DNA from: Sphingomonas sp. AR_OL41
GTDB lineage: Bacteria > Pseudomonadota > Alphaproteobacteria > Sphingomonadales > Sphingomonadaceae
DNA: 64,000 bases
Reading direction: 5' to 3'
NCBI RefSeq assembly: GCF_029911635.1
Contig: NZ_JARYTI010000009.1
Coordinates: forward strand, 1 to 64,000
The translations under genes and the position numbers were made by a program. The notes beneath the pieces are model-generated. The model was not told the origin of the DNA and searched no databases. It saw only the letters and a program-made list of their open reading frames with translations. Shown piece after piece: positions 8,642 through 17,050 of this stretch. Each line of letters opens with the position of its first letter. The first letter of the stretch is position 1.

Positions 8642-8803
8642 CCAAAGTTGCGGCTGCATTGTTGCGTCGCTCCTCCACGGACCGGAGCGGCTCCCGCCTT
8701 CAAACGCCGGAAGGATATCCGCGACCCCATTCGTCGGCATGCCGTTCGCGGCGAAATCGGACTATCGCTTGGAACGATCATAGCGAGACGCAAGTTCAAC
8801 GAC

Positions 8804-9859
8804 ATGGCTCACGAAACGAACACTCCCGCGGATCAGAAAGCCGCCGAGGCCGACGTCGAATGCTTTCGAGGTCAGCTTGGGCCGTTCGTGGTCGCGGCCG
8901 AAAAGACGCGCATGGCGATGGTCTTCACCAATGCCAGGAAGGCCGACAACCCGATCGTTTTCGCCAATGATGCTTTCCTCGAACTGACCGGGTTCGACCG
9001 CGAAGAGGTGCTCGGCGCGAGCTTCAAGTCATTGATGGCGCGCGGTGCGGGGTCGCAGGCGCTCGCGGAAATCGAAACCGCCTTTGCCGGTCGCGCCGAC
9101 CGCGAGCCGGAGATTTGCTACCGGCGCAAGGACGACACCAGTTTCTGGGCGTCGCTCTACATCAGCCCTGTGTGCGATGAAGCAGGCGAAATCATCCAGC
9201 ATTTCATATCGTTCGTCGATCAAACCGATCAGCGCGAGCGGCAAGCGCAAAGCGACATGCTGATCGACGAGCTCAATCACCGCGTGAAGAATACGCTCTC
9301 GACGGTGCAGTCGATCACGCGCCAGGCATTGCGCGCGAGCGACGACCCGACCGTCATCCGGGAAGCGATCGAATCGCGCATCTTTGCACTGTCGCGGTCG
9401 CACGATCTGCTGACACGTCACAAATGGGAAGGCGCAGGGCTCCACGATCTGATCGACGCCGCGCTGAAGCCATTCGGGGTTGCGGACGGTCGCGTCGAAC
9501 ACTTCGAGGTCGCGGGCGCCAATATCCGCCTTTCGCCCAAGACGACGCTGGCGCTCGGCATCGCCTTCCACGAACTGGCGACCAACGCGGTGAAGTACGG
9601 CGCCTTTTCGAACGATGTCGGAACGATCGGGATCGCGTGGGACACCGAGATGCGGCCGGACGGCGAGCAGTTGATCCTTACCTGGCGGGAAAAGGACGGA
9701 CCCGAGGTCGTGCCGCCGACGCACAAGGGATTCGGGTCGCAGGTCATAGAGCGTGGCTTGGCCCACGAACTCCACGGCAAAGTGTGTCTTGAGTATCTGC
9801 CCGAGGGTTTGGTGTGTACAATCGACCTTCCCGTTCCGCGAAAGGTCGTAGATGCATAG
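8804..9859 (+). CDS. PAS-HWE histidine kinase (degenerate LOV-like sensor)
   Basis: A 351-residue soluble sensor kinase with no membrane segment. Residues 27-135 are a PAS domain closely matching LOV photosensors (DNPIVFANDAFLELTGF at 48-64). Where LOV proteins have GRNCRFLQ this one has GASFKSLM (71-78), so the flavin-linking Cys is Phe74, and the usual flavin-contact Asn and Gln positions are also changed. The kinase part is of the HWE type: the phospho-acceptor box ELNHRVKNTLSTVQSI, the N-box HELATNAVKYG and the diagnostic WREKDGP. HWE kinases in alphaproteobacteria commonly act on the general stress response. The start at 8804 begins the PAS-bearing protein, but no strong ribosome site precedes it. 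The last 8 bases overlap the receiver gene, its likely partner. Confidence 0.88.
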   Translation: MAHETNTPADQKAAEADVECFRGQLGPFVVAAEKTRMAMVFTNARKADNPIVFANDAFLELTGFDREEVLGASFKSLMARGAGSQALAEIETAFAGRADREPEICYRRKDDTSFWASLYISPVCDEAGEIIQHFISFVDQTDQRERQAQSDMLIDELNHRVKNTLSTVQSITRQALRASDDPTVIREAIESRIFALSRSHDLLTRHKWEGAGLHDLIDAALKPFGVADGRVEHFEVAGANIRLSPKTTLALGIAFHELATNAVKYGAFSNDVGTIGIAWDTEMRPDGEQLILTWREKDGPEVVPPTHKGFGSQVIERGLAHELHGKVCLEYLPEGLVCTIDLPVPRKVVDA

Positions 9860-10235
9860 TCTCCTGTCCGGACGACGGGTGCTCGTCGTAGAGGACGAGA
9901 TGATGGTCCTCATGAACATCGAGGGGGCGCTCGCCGATTTGGGGTGCGCGGCCATATCCTCCGCAGCGACGGTCGATGACGCCTTGGCCCTGCTGAAGGC
10001 TGAACATTTCGACGTCGCGATGCTCGACGTGAATCTGGGCGGGCAGGCCAGTTATCGTGTCGCCGATGCCCTCGCAGGGCGCTCCATCCCGTTTGTCTTT
10101 TCGACCGGCTATGGCGAACATGGCGTTGAGCCTCGCTTCGGCGATCGGCCCGTGCTGCAGAAGCCCTATAGCGACGCCGATCTCGGGGCTGCTCTTGCCA
10201 GCCTGCTGAGTGCCGGCAACGCCATCATGGCATAG
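9852..10235 (+). CDS. Single-domain response regulator (FAT GUY type)
   Basis: A 127-residue stand-alone receiver. The acidic pocket is VVEDE, the phospho-acceptor Asp lies in AMLDVNLGG (about residue 58), and the conserved Lys is in LQKPY. The switch region reads PFVFSTGYG, resembling the FAT GUY family of alphaproteobacterial receivers that work with HWE kinases in general stress signalling. It overlaps the upstream PAS-HWE kinase gene by 8 bases, so the two are translationally coupled and probably form a pair. There is no output domain; it is expected to act by phosphotransfer or protein binding. Confidence 0.9.
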   Translation: MHSLLSGRRVLVVEDEMMVLMNIEGALADLGCAAISSAATVDDALALLKAEHFDVAMLDVNLGGQASYRVADALAGRSIPFVFSTGYGEHGVEPRFGDRPVLQKPYSDADLGAALASLLSAGNAIMA

Positions 10236-10469
10236 TCGCTGCCGAAGCGCAGCGCGATCCTCCCGTGACAGGCGCGCCGTTCCTTTGGCTATAGACCCCA
10301 AATTCACTCATCCTGAGGTTTGGGCACGGGCGAACGCCTGCCCATGAGATCAGGGGTGCGCGATCCGATGGCCCGGATGAGCCAAGCCGTCAGTGAAACC
10401 GCGATGCACAGGCTATGGTACGCTGTTGGAACTGCGGAGAACGGAGGCGATCCCTCAAAAGCCGCGCAA

Positions 10470-11003
10470 CTATCGTGCGGCATGCTCCGGTCGACGACGG
10501 TCGCGCCACGCGGCGGCAAGACCAGCCACGAGGTCGTAAGGGATTGCCACGCATTCGCGCAGCCACATCTTAACGCGCAGTTGCTTTGGACCGCGAGCAG
10601 CAAGCGGGATTGGGCAGCTTGCCAGACCCATCAATCGAAACAGCATCCGAACGCGGGGCTGATGATAGGCATCAGTACAGGTGAGGATTGAAGAATAGTC
10701 CTGCGCGCGCGCATGAGCCGCCGCAGCCCGAACCGTCTGAAGTGTGTCGTTGCTGACTTCGTCCAGGATTAGTCGGTTCGCCGAGACCGTGCCCGACAGG
10801 ATAGCAGCCATCACCGCGGCTTCGGACGGTGGATGCGCTCCGATCCCGCCCGAAAGAAACAAATCTACACCCGGATCCGCTTCGGCGACCGCCGCGGCAT
10901 AGCCAGCCCGGCGCGCTAACGTCTGACTGGCACTGCCGTCGGAGCGCACAGCCGCGCCGAATACGACGACGAGCGTGCGCTCGTGTATTGCGCGTCTGGT
11001 CAT
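10470..11003 (-). CDS. YdcF-family (DUF218) protein
   Basis: A 177-residue protein of the DUF218/YdcF family. The Rossmann-like start LVVVFGAAVRSDG, the LFLSGGIGAHPPSEAAVM motif, LDEVSNDTLQT and the TDAYHQPR motif (about residue 116) match the family order. Some members are linked to envelope or vancomycin-related traits and bind S-adenosylmethionine, but no reaction is established. No signal peptide is present, so it is likely cytoplasmic. It is a single gene, convergent with the receiver gene, with 234 bases of sequence without a recognisable gene between them. Confidence 0.85.
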   Translation of the reverse strand: MTRRAIHERTLVVVFGAAVRSDGSASQTLARRAGYAAAVAEADPGVDLFLSGGIGAHPPSEAAVMAAILSGTVSANRLILDEVSNDTLQTVRAAAAHARAQDYSSILTCTDAYHQPRVRMLFRLMGLASCPIPLAARGPKQLRVKMWLRECVAIPYDLVAGLAAAWRDRRRPEHAAR

Positions 11004-11579
11004 GACGGATGTCTAACGATGCCATCGAGCACTGAATATGGCATTTCGGTTCGGTAGGTTGATCGAGTTCGAGCTGTGACACCTGCGGCCGGCATTTTCG
11101 CCGGGTCTGAACGGCAGCATTTGAACGCGAGGCGAGCGCCCTGAACGACCGAGGCGCGCGATGCTGATGGTCTGCTTCGTGACGTGCAAACGGCAGTTCC
11201 TGCAAAGGGGAGCCATTCGAAGATCGGCGTCGTCGCCGGCGGTCTGCTGCGGGCTGCGGTCGGATCAGACAGCGCAACGGCACGCTATCCCACCGCTGGT
11301 CCTGAGCTCGACCATCACGCGCGGCTTACCCGCCAACGCGCCCTTTGGCAGCGCGAAGCCGAAGCGTTTGCCATCGGCGAGGCCGGCGGCGAACGCTTGT
11401 CGGGGAAGACGCCGACCTGGCCGAGTTCTGCGGTGCGGCCGCTTTGCATGCGCAGGAAGACGATCAGGGTGGCGTGGTGCAGCAATTGCCAGCCAGTCTT
11501 GGCCTTCGTGCGATGTGCGCCCCCGCATCCCGGCCAACGCGCCTTGATCCGGCGCGTCGATGGCCCGAAAGGGAGCAGT
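11004..11579. other. Intergenic region; possible decayed coding remnant
   Basis: About 575 bases upstream of the deacetylase gene. Open frames on both strands are unrecognised and lack ribosome sites. On the minus strand two frames in succession (about 11480-11315, then 11400-11265) give protein-like segments such as LLHHATLIVFLRMQSG and KRFGFALPKGALAG, which could be a frameshifted relic. This is weak and no family could be named. Confidence 0.3.
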
Positions 11580-12551
11580 ATGGCTCTCGTAACCGCCCTG
11601 CCCTTTTGTCGCCTGGTCCGCTGGCTCGGCGCGCTACTGCTCCTGCTCCCCGCCGCCGCGCCGGCAAAGCAGGGCCAGGTCGCGCTCACCTTCGACGACC
11701 TGCCAGCGCTGACGATCCTGCACGACCAACCCTATGTCGATTATCTCAACGCGACGATCCTGCGCAAACTGCGACGACACCATTGGCACGCGACGGGGTT
11801 CGTCAATGCGGGCAAGATCGACGAACTGGTGCGCGCGCGGCAGATCGCCAATCTGGCGGCGTGGCGCGAAGCTGGGATGGAGTTGGGCAACCACACATAT
11901 TCGCACGAATCCCCCAATGCGGTGGGAGCGGCTGCCTATATCGCCGATATCGTACGCGGCGAGCCGGTTTTGCGCGAGCTGCTGGCACGCCACAAACAGC
12001 GGGTTTTCTGGTTCCGTCACCCCTATCTCGAAACCGGATCTCCCGCGCCGGTGAAGCGCGAGATCGACGACTGGCTGGCGGCGCAGGGCTATCGTGTCGC
12101 GCCGGTGACGATCGACGCCGAGGACTGGGAGTTCGCCGAGCCCTATGACGACGCGATCGCGCGGCGCGACGTGGCGGCGCAGCGGCACATCAAGGCGTCT
12201 TATCTCGCCTATAGCGCGACGCGGATCGCCTGGGCGCAGCGCAGCGCGCGGCTGCTGTTCGGGCGCGACATCGCGCATGTCATGCTGTTGCACGCCACGC
12301 GGCTCAATGCCGATACGCTCGACGACATCGCGCTGTTGCTGCGGCGCGCAGGGCTGCGCCCGGTCAGCCTGGCGACGGCTTTACGCGATCCGGTCTATCG
12401 CGAACCCGACCATTATACCGGCAAGGACGGGATCGACTGGCTCGAACGCTGGGCAATCACGCGGCATCGCGACCTGCCCGACAGCGGCGACGAGGACCCG
12501 CCGGCCGACATCAAGGCGGCCTATGACCGGGTCGACAACGACCGGCCGTGA
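11580..12551 (+). CDS. Exported polysaccharide deacetylase (NodB fold)
   Basis: A 323-residue protein with a signal peptide (residues 1-26, ending PAAAPA) and a NodB homology domain. The motifs are LTFDDLPA (catalytic and metal Asp) and NHTYSHESPN (metal HxxxH), with FWFRHPYLETG as the substrate-groove Arg motif. Family members remove N- or O-acetyl groups from sugars with a divalent metal; the substrate is not evident. The ATG at 11580 is chosen because GGGAG lies 4 bases before it and the signal peptide begins there, although the frame is open from 11184. A cyclophilin gene follows 85 bases downstream. Confidence 0.88.
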   Translation: MALVTALPFCRLVRWLGALLLLLPAAAPAKQGQVALTFDDLPALTILHDQPYVDYLNATILRKLRRHHWHATGFVNAGKIDELVRARQIANLAAWREAGMELGNHTYSHESPNAVGAAAYIADIVRGEPVLRELLARHKQRVFWFRHPYLETGSPAPVKREIDDWLAAQGYRVAPVTIDAEDWEFAEPYDDAIARRDVAAQRHIKASYLAYSATRIAWAQRSARLLFGRDIAHVMLLHATRLNADTLDDIALLLRRAGLRPVSLATALRDPVYREPDHYTGKDGIDWLERWAITRHRDLPDSGDEDPPADIKAAYDRVDNDRP

Positions 12552-12636
12552 GGAAAGCGGCCGGAAATCCCGCCTTGCCCGTCGCCAAGCCGGGTCGGGC
12601 GGCATAGAGAGGCGCGTTGCTGATTGAGGATATATC

Positions 12637-13281
12637 GTGCGCTTGTTGCTGCTTACCCTGGTTGCGCTGTTGCTCGGTGCCGCCGCCCCTGCCCCGCCGC
12701 GCGAGCCTGCCGTCGTGCGGGTGCGGCTGGAAACCTCGGCCGGGGCGATCGTGCTGGCCATCGATACGCGGCATGCGCCTAAGACGGCGGCGAATTTCCT
12801 TGCCTATGTCGATGACGAACGGCTCGACGGGACGCGCTTCTACCGCGCGGCGCGGCGCGACGGGCAGCCCGGCAAGGGCTTTATCCAGGGCGGGATCGAC
12901 ACCGATGCGCGGCGCCGGCTCGACCCGGTCGAACTCGAGCCGACCAGCCGGACGGGGCTGCGCCACGTGGTCGGCGCGATATCGATGGCGCGTTATGCCA
13001 GCCCGAATTCGGGAACGTGCAATTTCTCGCTGCTGACCGACCCGCGCCCCGACATGGATGCACGGCCAGGGCGCCCGGGCTATGCCGTGTTCGGGCGCGT
13101 GGTCGGCGGGATGGACGTGGTGAAGCGCATCCTGGCGATGCCGACCAGCCCCGGCGGCGAGGGCGCGTTCAAGGGCGAATTGCTGCTGCGCCCGGTGACG
13201 ATCGTCCGCGCGGTGCGGCTCGACGGGACGGCGCGGCCGACCGGGCAGGTCAAGGTGTGGAAGCTGCTCAAGGGGGTTTGA
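12637..13281 (+). CDS. Periplasmic cyclophilin-type peptidyl-prolyl isomerase
   Basis: A 214-residue protein with a signal peptide (about residues 1-17, MRLLLLTLVALLLGAAA). A cyclophilin domain begins at about residue 27: TSAGAIVLAIDTRHAPKTAANF, then the catalytic-loop region RFYRAARRDG...FIQGG. It catalyses cis-trans isomerisation of prolyl bonds in exported proteins. Compared with PpiA it has a divergent core (GTCNFSLL in place of the usual QFFI-type motif), so activity may be reduced. It lies in the same direction as the deacetylase gene, 85 bases apart, and could share its transcript. Confidence 0.88.
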   Translation: MRLLLLTLVALLLGAAAPAPPREPAVVRVRLETSAGAIVLAIDTRHAPKTAANFLAYVDDERLDGTRFYRAARRDGQPGKGFIQGGIDTDARRRLDPVELEPTSRTGLRHVVGAISMARYASPNSGTCNFSLLTDPRPDMDARPGRPGYAVFGRVVGGMDVVKRILAMPTSPGGEGAFKGELLLRPVTIVRAVRLDGTARPTGQVKVWKLLKGV

Positions 13282-13329
13282 ATCTCACCAGCCTGCCGTC
13301 GCGCGATGCGACGGCCTTCGCCGCGCCCC

Positions 13330-14874
13330 CTAGCCGGCGATCGCAACCAGCTCCGGCATCTTGAGCGCCTCGGCCGCACCCGAATCGCCCTGTGCGGCAG
13401 CCTGGCGGAACAGCGCAAGCGACCGCGGCAGATCCTTGGGAACGCCGTCGCCATCATGATAGGCCCAGGCGAGGCACGCCGTGCCGCGCGCACTGCCCGC
13501 CGCCATGGCAAGGCGCGCGTAGCGAACACCTTCGGCGGAATTCTTCGCCACACCCTGCCCGGTCATCAACCGCACCGCATAGGTGCCGAGCGCATCGACA
13601 TTGCCGTCGTCCGCCGCACGCTTTTGCCAGGAGACCCCGGCTGCCTCGTCCTTCGCCATGCCCTGGCCAGCGAACAAGGCGATGGCGTAGTTCTGCTCGG
13701 CATCGCCGTCATGCGATTCAGCGGCACGGCGCAGCGCGATTGCACCGGCATTGGCATCCTGCGGCACGCCGATGCCCTGCTGCAGCATCACGCCGTAGAT
13801 ACCGAGCGCGGCCATGTCGCCGGCATCGGCTGCCTGTTTGATCAGTACGGCGCCGCCGGCGGTATCGCGCGGCACGCCGCGGCCCTCGAGCATCAGCCGG
13901 CCGAGCATGCCGATCGCGCTGACGTCGCGTTGCGCTATCGCCTTGCGCAGCCACGATACCGCGAGCGCGTCGTCGCGCGGCACGCCGTTGCCGAAGATAT
14001 ACATCCGGCCCAGCAGCGCCTGGGCGAGCGGGAAGCCCTGCTCGGCAGCCATGCGGGTGTAATGCGCGGCCTTGTCGCGATCGACCGCCGCGCCATGGCC
14101 GAGCGCATAGACGACCGTACCCAGTGTCGCCTGCGCGAGCAGCTGACCGTGATCTGCGGCGTCGATGAGGAGCGCGACCTCCGGCGCGAGATCGACCGTG
14201 GCGCCATCCGGGATTCCGGCGATGCGGTAATAGCCGTAGAGCGCCTTTCCATAGGGATCGCCCTGTTCGGCCGCCTTCCTGGCCCAGGCGACGCCGGTCG
14301 TGACATCGACCGGCCCGCCGACGCCATCATGGAGCATGTAGGCGAATTGCGACTGCGCACCGGGATGGCCCATTTCCGCCGCCTGACCGAACCATCGACG
14401 GGCAGCCCCGTCGTCGCGCGGCACATCGTTGAAACCCGTATAATAGACGCGACCGAGGTTGAACGCCGAGACGGAGTCGCCAGCCGCAGCTTCGCGCTCG
14501 AGCCGGGCCGCCAAGGCGGCGGGCGTCTCCTGGCGATGAATGGTGAAGGTATAGCTCCGCACCACGCTTTGCGGGCCCGATGACGCAGACGATCCGCTGC
14601 CCGCGAACCCGGCGCCGGCGCGCGACGGGGTCGCCGACCCACCGCTGCTCGAACCGGTACTGCGCTCACCGAGCGAGCGTGCAGCGTTGTCGTTGAAGCG
14701 TTGTTGCGACGCCTGGTTGGCGCGATCGCTCGCCGCGGCGGAAGCGCGCATGTCGGCCATCATGCGTTGGCGGTTTGCCTCGTCATTCGCCTGGTTCCAG
14801 TCGGCGTACGCCGAGACGGAGATACCCAGCAGCGCGGCGAACGCCGTCGTCCGGCGCAATGTCCGCAAGTTCAT
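13330..14874 (-). CDS. Exported Sel1-repeat protein
   Basis: A 514-residue protein. A signal peptide covers residues 1-24 (ending SAYA), followed by a Ser/Gly/Ala-rich linker to about 110. Roughly ten Sel1-like repeats then run to the end, each about 36 residues and recognisable by A..G...LG..Y..G.GVP.D. Sel1 repeats fold as an alpha-solenoid used for protein binding in envelope signalling. The ATG at 14874 is preferred over 15033, because it starts the signal peptide and has AGGA just upstream. It is convergent with the cyclophilin gene. No partner can be inferred. Confidence 0.88.
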   Translation of the reverse strand: MNLRTLRRTTAFAALLGISVSAYADWNQANDEANRQRMMADMRASAAASDRANQASQQRFNDNAARSLGERSTGSSSGGSATPSRAGAGFAGSGSSASSGPQSVVRSYTFTIHRQETPAALAARLEREAAAGDSVSAFNLGRVYYTGFNDVPRDDGAARRWFGQAAEMGHPGAQSQFAYMLHDGVGGPVDVTTGVAWARKAAEQGDPYGKALYGYYRIAGIPDGATVDLAPEVALLIDAADHGQLLAQATLGTVVYALGHGAAVDRDKAAHYTRMAAEQGFPLAQALLGRMYIFGNGVPRDDALAVSWLRKAIAQRDVSAIGMLGRLMLEGRGVPRDTAGGAVLIKQAADAGDMAALGIYGVMLQQGIGVPQDANAGAIALRRAAESHDGDAEQNYAIALFAGQGMAKDEAAGVSWQKRAADDGNVDALGTYAVRLMTGQGVAKNSAEGVRYARLAMAAGSARGTACLAWAYHDGDGVPKDLPRSLALFRQAAAQGDSGAAEALKMPELVAIAG

Positions 14875-15068
14875 GATCCTGTCCCTCGACGCAATGTGTG
14901 GCCGTTGATCAGAAATGCGATGGCGAAAAGCGCCGAAAGGTCCCGCGCGTACATCATCACGTCTCCGGCCGTCACGGCGGAGTAGGCCGGCACAAACGAC
15001 CGGCATTGGACATAACAGACCGAATTCACGCAATTTTTAAACCGCGACCCGGCATGGCCGAACGCAAA

Positions 15069-15100
15069 CAGGGCGCGGCAGCTCTCGCTACCACGCCCTG
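15069..15100 (-). terminator. Likely terminator of the rplS operon
   Basis: On the minus strand, 28 bases past the rplS stop, a 7-bp stem CAGGGCG/CGCCCTG (with partial pairing inside) is followed by TTTGCGTT. The position after the last gene of the operon supports a terminator, but the T-run is short. Confidence 0.5.
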
Positions 15101-15127
15101 CAAAACTGTTAGCCGAAGCCCGCGCGC

Positions 15128-15520
15128 TTATTCGGCGGCGACGGTGCCCTTGGCCGGACGCGTGTCGCGGCGCTCGGCGATACGCGCCGACTTGCCGGTA
15201 CGGCCACGCAGATAATAGAGCTTGGCGCGCCGCACCGCACCCTTGCGGACGACTTCGATCGACTCGACGTTGGGCGAGTAGAGCGGGAAGACGCGCTCGA
15301 CGCCCTCACCGAAGCTCATCTTGCGCACGGTGAAGTTGGAACCCATGCCCTTGTTCGAGCGCGCGATGCACACGCCCTCATAATTCTGCACGCGGGTGCG
15401 CTCGCCTTCGACGACCTTCACGCCGACCTTCAGCGTGTCGCCGGGGCGGAATTCCGGAATCTTCTTGGTTTCGTGGAACTTGGCGATCTGCTCGGCTTCG
15501 AGCGTCTGAAGCAGGTTCAT
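15128..15520 (-). CDS. rplS: 50S ribosomal protein L19
   Basis: A 130-residue L19, of normal length plus a short Ala/Thr/Lys tail. The conserved core is intact: [19 protein letters not shown], the [12 protein letters not shown] segment, and [29 protein letters not shown]19 sits at the 30S-50S interface of the ribosome. It is the last gene of rpsP-rimM-(vapBC)-trmD-rplS; its start overlaps the trmD stop by 4 bases, so it depends on trmD translation. Confidence 0.97.
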   Translation of the reverse strand: MNLLQTLEAEQIAKFHETKKIPEFRPGDTLKVGVKVVEGERTRVQNYEGVCIARSNKGMGSNFTVRKMSFGEGVERVFPLYSPNVESIEVVRKGAVRRAKLYYLRGRTGKSARIAERRDTRPAKGTVAAE

Positions 15521-16254
15521 GTGTCGTCCTCTGACGTTGTTCGCCGCGCGCCAGAGGGCGACCCGACCCGAGCGCCCTCATGACGCTCCCAAAGGTCCGG
15601 CCGCCTTAGCCGTGTATCGGTCTCGGCCATCGACTTTCGCCAAGCCGCGATCCGCGCATGATCCCCCGATCGCAGCACTTCGGGGATCGTGCGCCCTTCC
15701 CACATAGGTGGTCGGGTGTAGTGCGGATATTCGAGGAGGCCGCTTTCGAAGCTTTCCTCGTCTCCGCTGGAAGGGGCGCCCATTACGCCGGGAAGCAGCC
15801 GAATGCAAGCATCGAGCAGGACGAGCGCGCCCATCTCGCCGCCGGACAGAACATAGTCGCCGATCGACACCTCCTCAACGTCGCGCGCGGCGAAGATGCG
15901 CTCGTCGAAACCCTCGAAGCGGCCGCACAGCACGATCGCGCCGGAGCCGGCGGCGAGCGTGCGCACGCGCGCCTGGGTGAGCGGCGCGCCGCGCGGCGTC
16001 ATGGCGAGGATCGGGCGGGCATCGGATACACTGTCGATCGCCGCGGCGAGCACGTCGACTCGAAGTACCATCCCCGCCCCGCCACCAGCCGGTGTGTCGT
16101 CGACGGTGCGGTGCTTGTCCGCCGCGAAGTCGCGGATGTTGACCGCATCGAGCGACCATTTGCCCTCGGCCAGCGCCCGGCCCGCCAGCGACGTGCCGAG
16201 CGGACCGGGGAACATGTCGGGGTAGAGGGTGAGGATGGTGGCAGCGAAGGTCAT
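15517..16254 (-). CDS. trmD: tRNA (guanine37-N1)-methyltransferase TrmD
   Basis: A 245-residue SPOUT-fold methyltransferase that puts the N1 methyl group on G37 of tRNAs using S-adenosylmethionine, preventing +1 frameshifting; it is normally essential. Family motifs are present: [20 protein letters not shown] at the N-terminus, [14 protein letters not shown], the knot sequence [11 protein letters not shown], and [10 protein letters not shown]. Its ATG overlaps the vapC stop as ATGA (16251-16254), so in this genome its translation is coupled to a toxin gene rather than following rimM directly. It overlaps rplS by 4 bases. Confidence 0.97.
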   Translation of the reverse strand: MTFAATILTLYPDMFPGPLGTSLAGRALAEGKWSLDAVNIRDFAADKHRTVDDTPAGGGAGMVLRVDVLAAAIDSVSDARPILAMTPRGAPLTQARVRTLAAGSGAIVLCGRFEGFDERIFAARDVEEVSIGDYVLSGGEMGALVLLDACIRLLPGVMGAPSSGDEESFESGLLEYPHYTRPPMWEGRTIPEVLRSGDHARIAAWRKSMAETDTRLRRPDLWERHEGARVGSPSGARRTTSEDDT

Positions 16255-16625
16255 ACCGTCCAGTTCTCGACCTTGAGGTCGGGGATGTCGGCGAAATCCG
16301 CGACATTGTCGGTCACGACCGTCAGCCCGTGGGAAAGGGCATGCGCCGCGATCAGCCGGTCATAGCTGGCGCGGCGGAACGGCAGGGTCGCATAGGCACG
16401 GGCAGCCTTATAGTCGAAGTCGAGCACGGGTACGTGGCGCACGAACCTTTCGAGCTTGTCGAAGGCGGGCGCCCTGCCACGCACCGAACCATGGGCGACT
16501 TCGGCATAAACCACCGCAGACGTGACGATATCACCCTCGTCGCACGCGCCGAGCCGGGCGCGGAGCGCATCGCCCACACCCAGCACCGCGCGGATGACGA
16601 CGTTACTGTCGAGCAGGTATTTCAC
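16251..16625 (-). CDS. vapC: VapC-family PIN-domain toxin
   Basis: A 124-residue PIN-domain ribonuclease of normal VapC length. All four acidic catalytic positions are intact: Asp6 (LLDSNVV), Glu42 (AEVAHG), Asp89 (YDRLIAAHA) and Asp106 (VTDNVADF). The C-terminal signature DLKVENW is typical of the VapC group that cuts initiator tRNA or related RNAs, but the target here is unknown. Its ATG overlaps the vapB stop and its stop overlaps the trmD start as ATGA. It sits inside the conserved rimM-trmD junction, which normally has no toxin gene. Confidence 0.93.
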   Translation of the reverse strand: MKYLLDSNVVIRAVLGVGDALRARLGACDEGDIVTSAVVYAEVAHGSVRGRAPAFDKLERFVRHVPVLDFDYKAARAYATLPFRRASYDRLIAAHALSHGLTVVTDNVADFADIPDLKVENWTV

Positions 16626-16984
16626 CGCTCATCGATTTCCGGAAAATCGATAAGGTCGCGTGGCCGGAACAGACGATCTTCCGGCGCGATCAGGTCGAGC
16701 CCCTCGGCGGAGCCCCAGATTTCATCGACGGCGAATTTGCGTTTCGGGCGATCGACCGGCGCGAACGAGAAAGCCTCGCCATCTTCGACGCGCAGGTCCA
16801 TTTCCATCCCGGCGCTCAGGCCGAGGCCGGCCGGGAGGCGAAGAGCAAGGGAATTACCTGATTTGAAGACCTTTGCCGTATAGTGCCTGACGTCCTTGAC
16901 GCGCAGCCACGGCGCAGAACCGATCGGGCGCTGCATTCCGGCAACATAGGCCTGCTGCCCTGCGGCTTCTTTCACTTTCGACAT
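16622..16984 (-). CDS. vapB: VapB-type AbrB-fold antitoxin
   Basis: A 120-residue antitoxin. An AbrB/MazE swapped-hairpin DNA-binding domain spans about residues 35-68 (TAKVFKSGNSLALRLP, a motif shared by VapB proteins). An acidic, proline-containing C-terminal part is expected to wrap the toxin. It has a N-terminal extension of about 30 residues compared with minimal VapB; a start at Met17 is possible. The ATG at 16984 is preferred because GGAGG lies 7 bases upstream. It overlaps vapC by 4 bases. Autoregulation through the palindrome at 16999-17011 is likely. Confidence 0.88.
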   Translation of the reverse strand: MSKVKEAAGQQAYVAGMQRPIGSAPWLRVKDVRHYTAKVFKSGNSLALRLPAGLGLSAGMEMDLRVEDGEAFSFAPVDRPKRKFAVDEIWGSAEGLDLIAPEDRLFRPRDLIDFPEIDER

Positions 16985-16998
16985 TTCAGCCTCCGTGC

Positions 16999-17038
16999 AT
17001 ACATCATGTATATACGCGGATGTGGGGGTGAGTGTCAA
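16999..17038 (-). promoter_or_regulatory. vapBC promoter with overlapping operator palindrome
   Basis: On the minus strand a perfect -35 TTGACA (17033-17038) and a -10 TATATA (17009-17014) are spaced by 18 bases. A perfect inverted repeat ATACAT-C-ATGTAT (16999-17011) overlaps the -10, which is where an AbrB-type antitoxin would bind to shut off transcription. The site lies between rimM and vapB, so any transcript from it also carries trmD and rplS. Confidence 0.7.
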
Positions 17039-17050
17039 CGAAAGGGGCGA

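Noticed and set aside
8771..8796. Possible EcfG-type promoter (GGAAC, 17-base spacer, AGTT) before the PAS-HWE kinase
   Set aside because: The -10 half is imperfect and lies only 8 bases from the start codon, leaving no room for a leader.
11184..11579. N-terminal extension of the deacetylase frame to 11184
   Set aside because: The signal peptide and ribosome site place the start at 11580; the upstream part has no domain.
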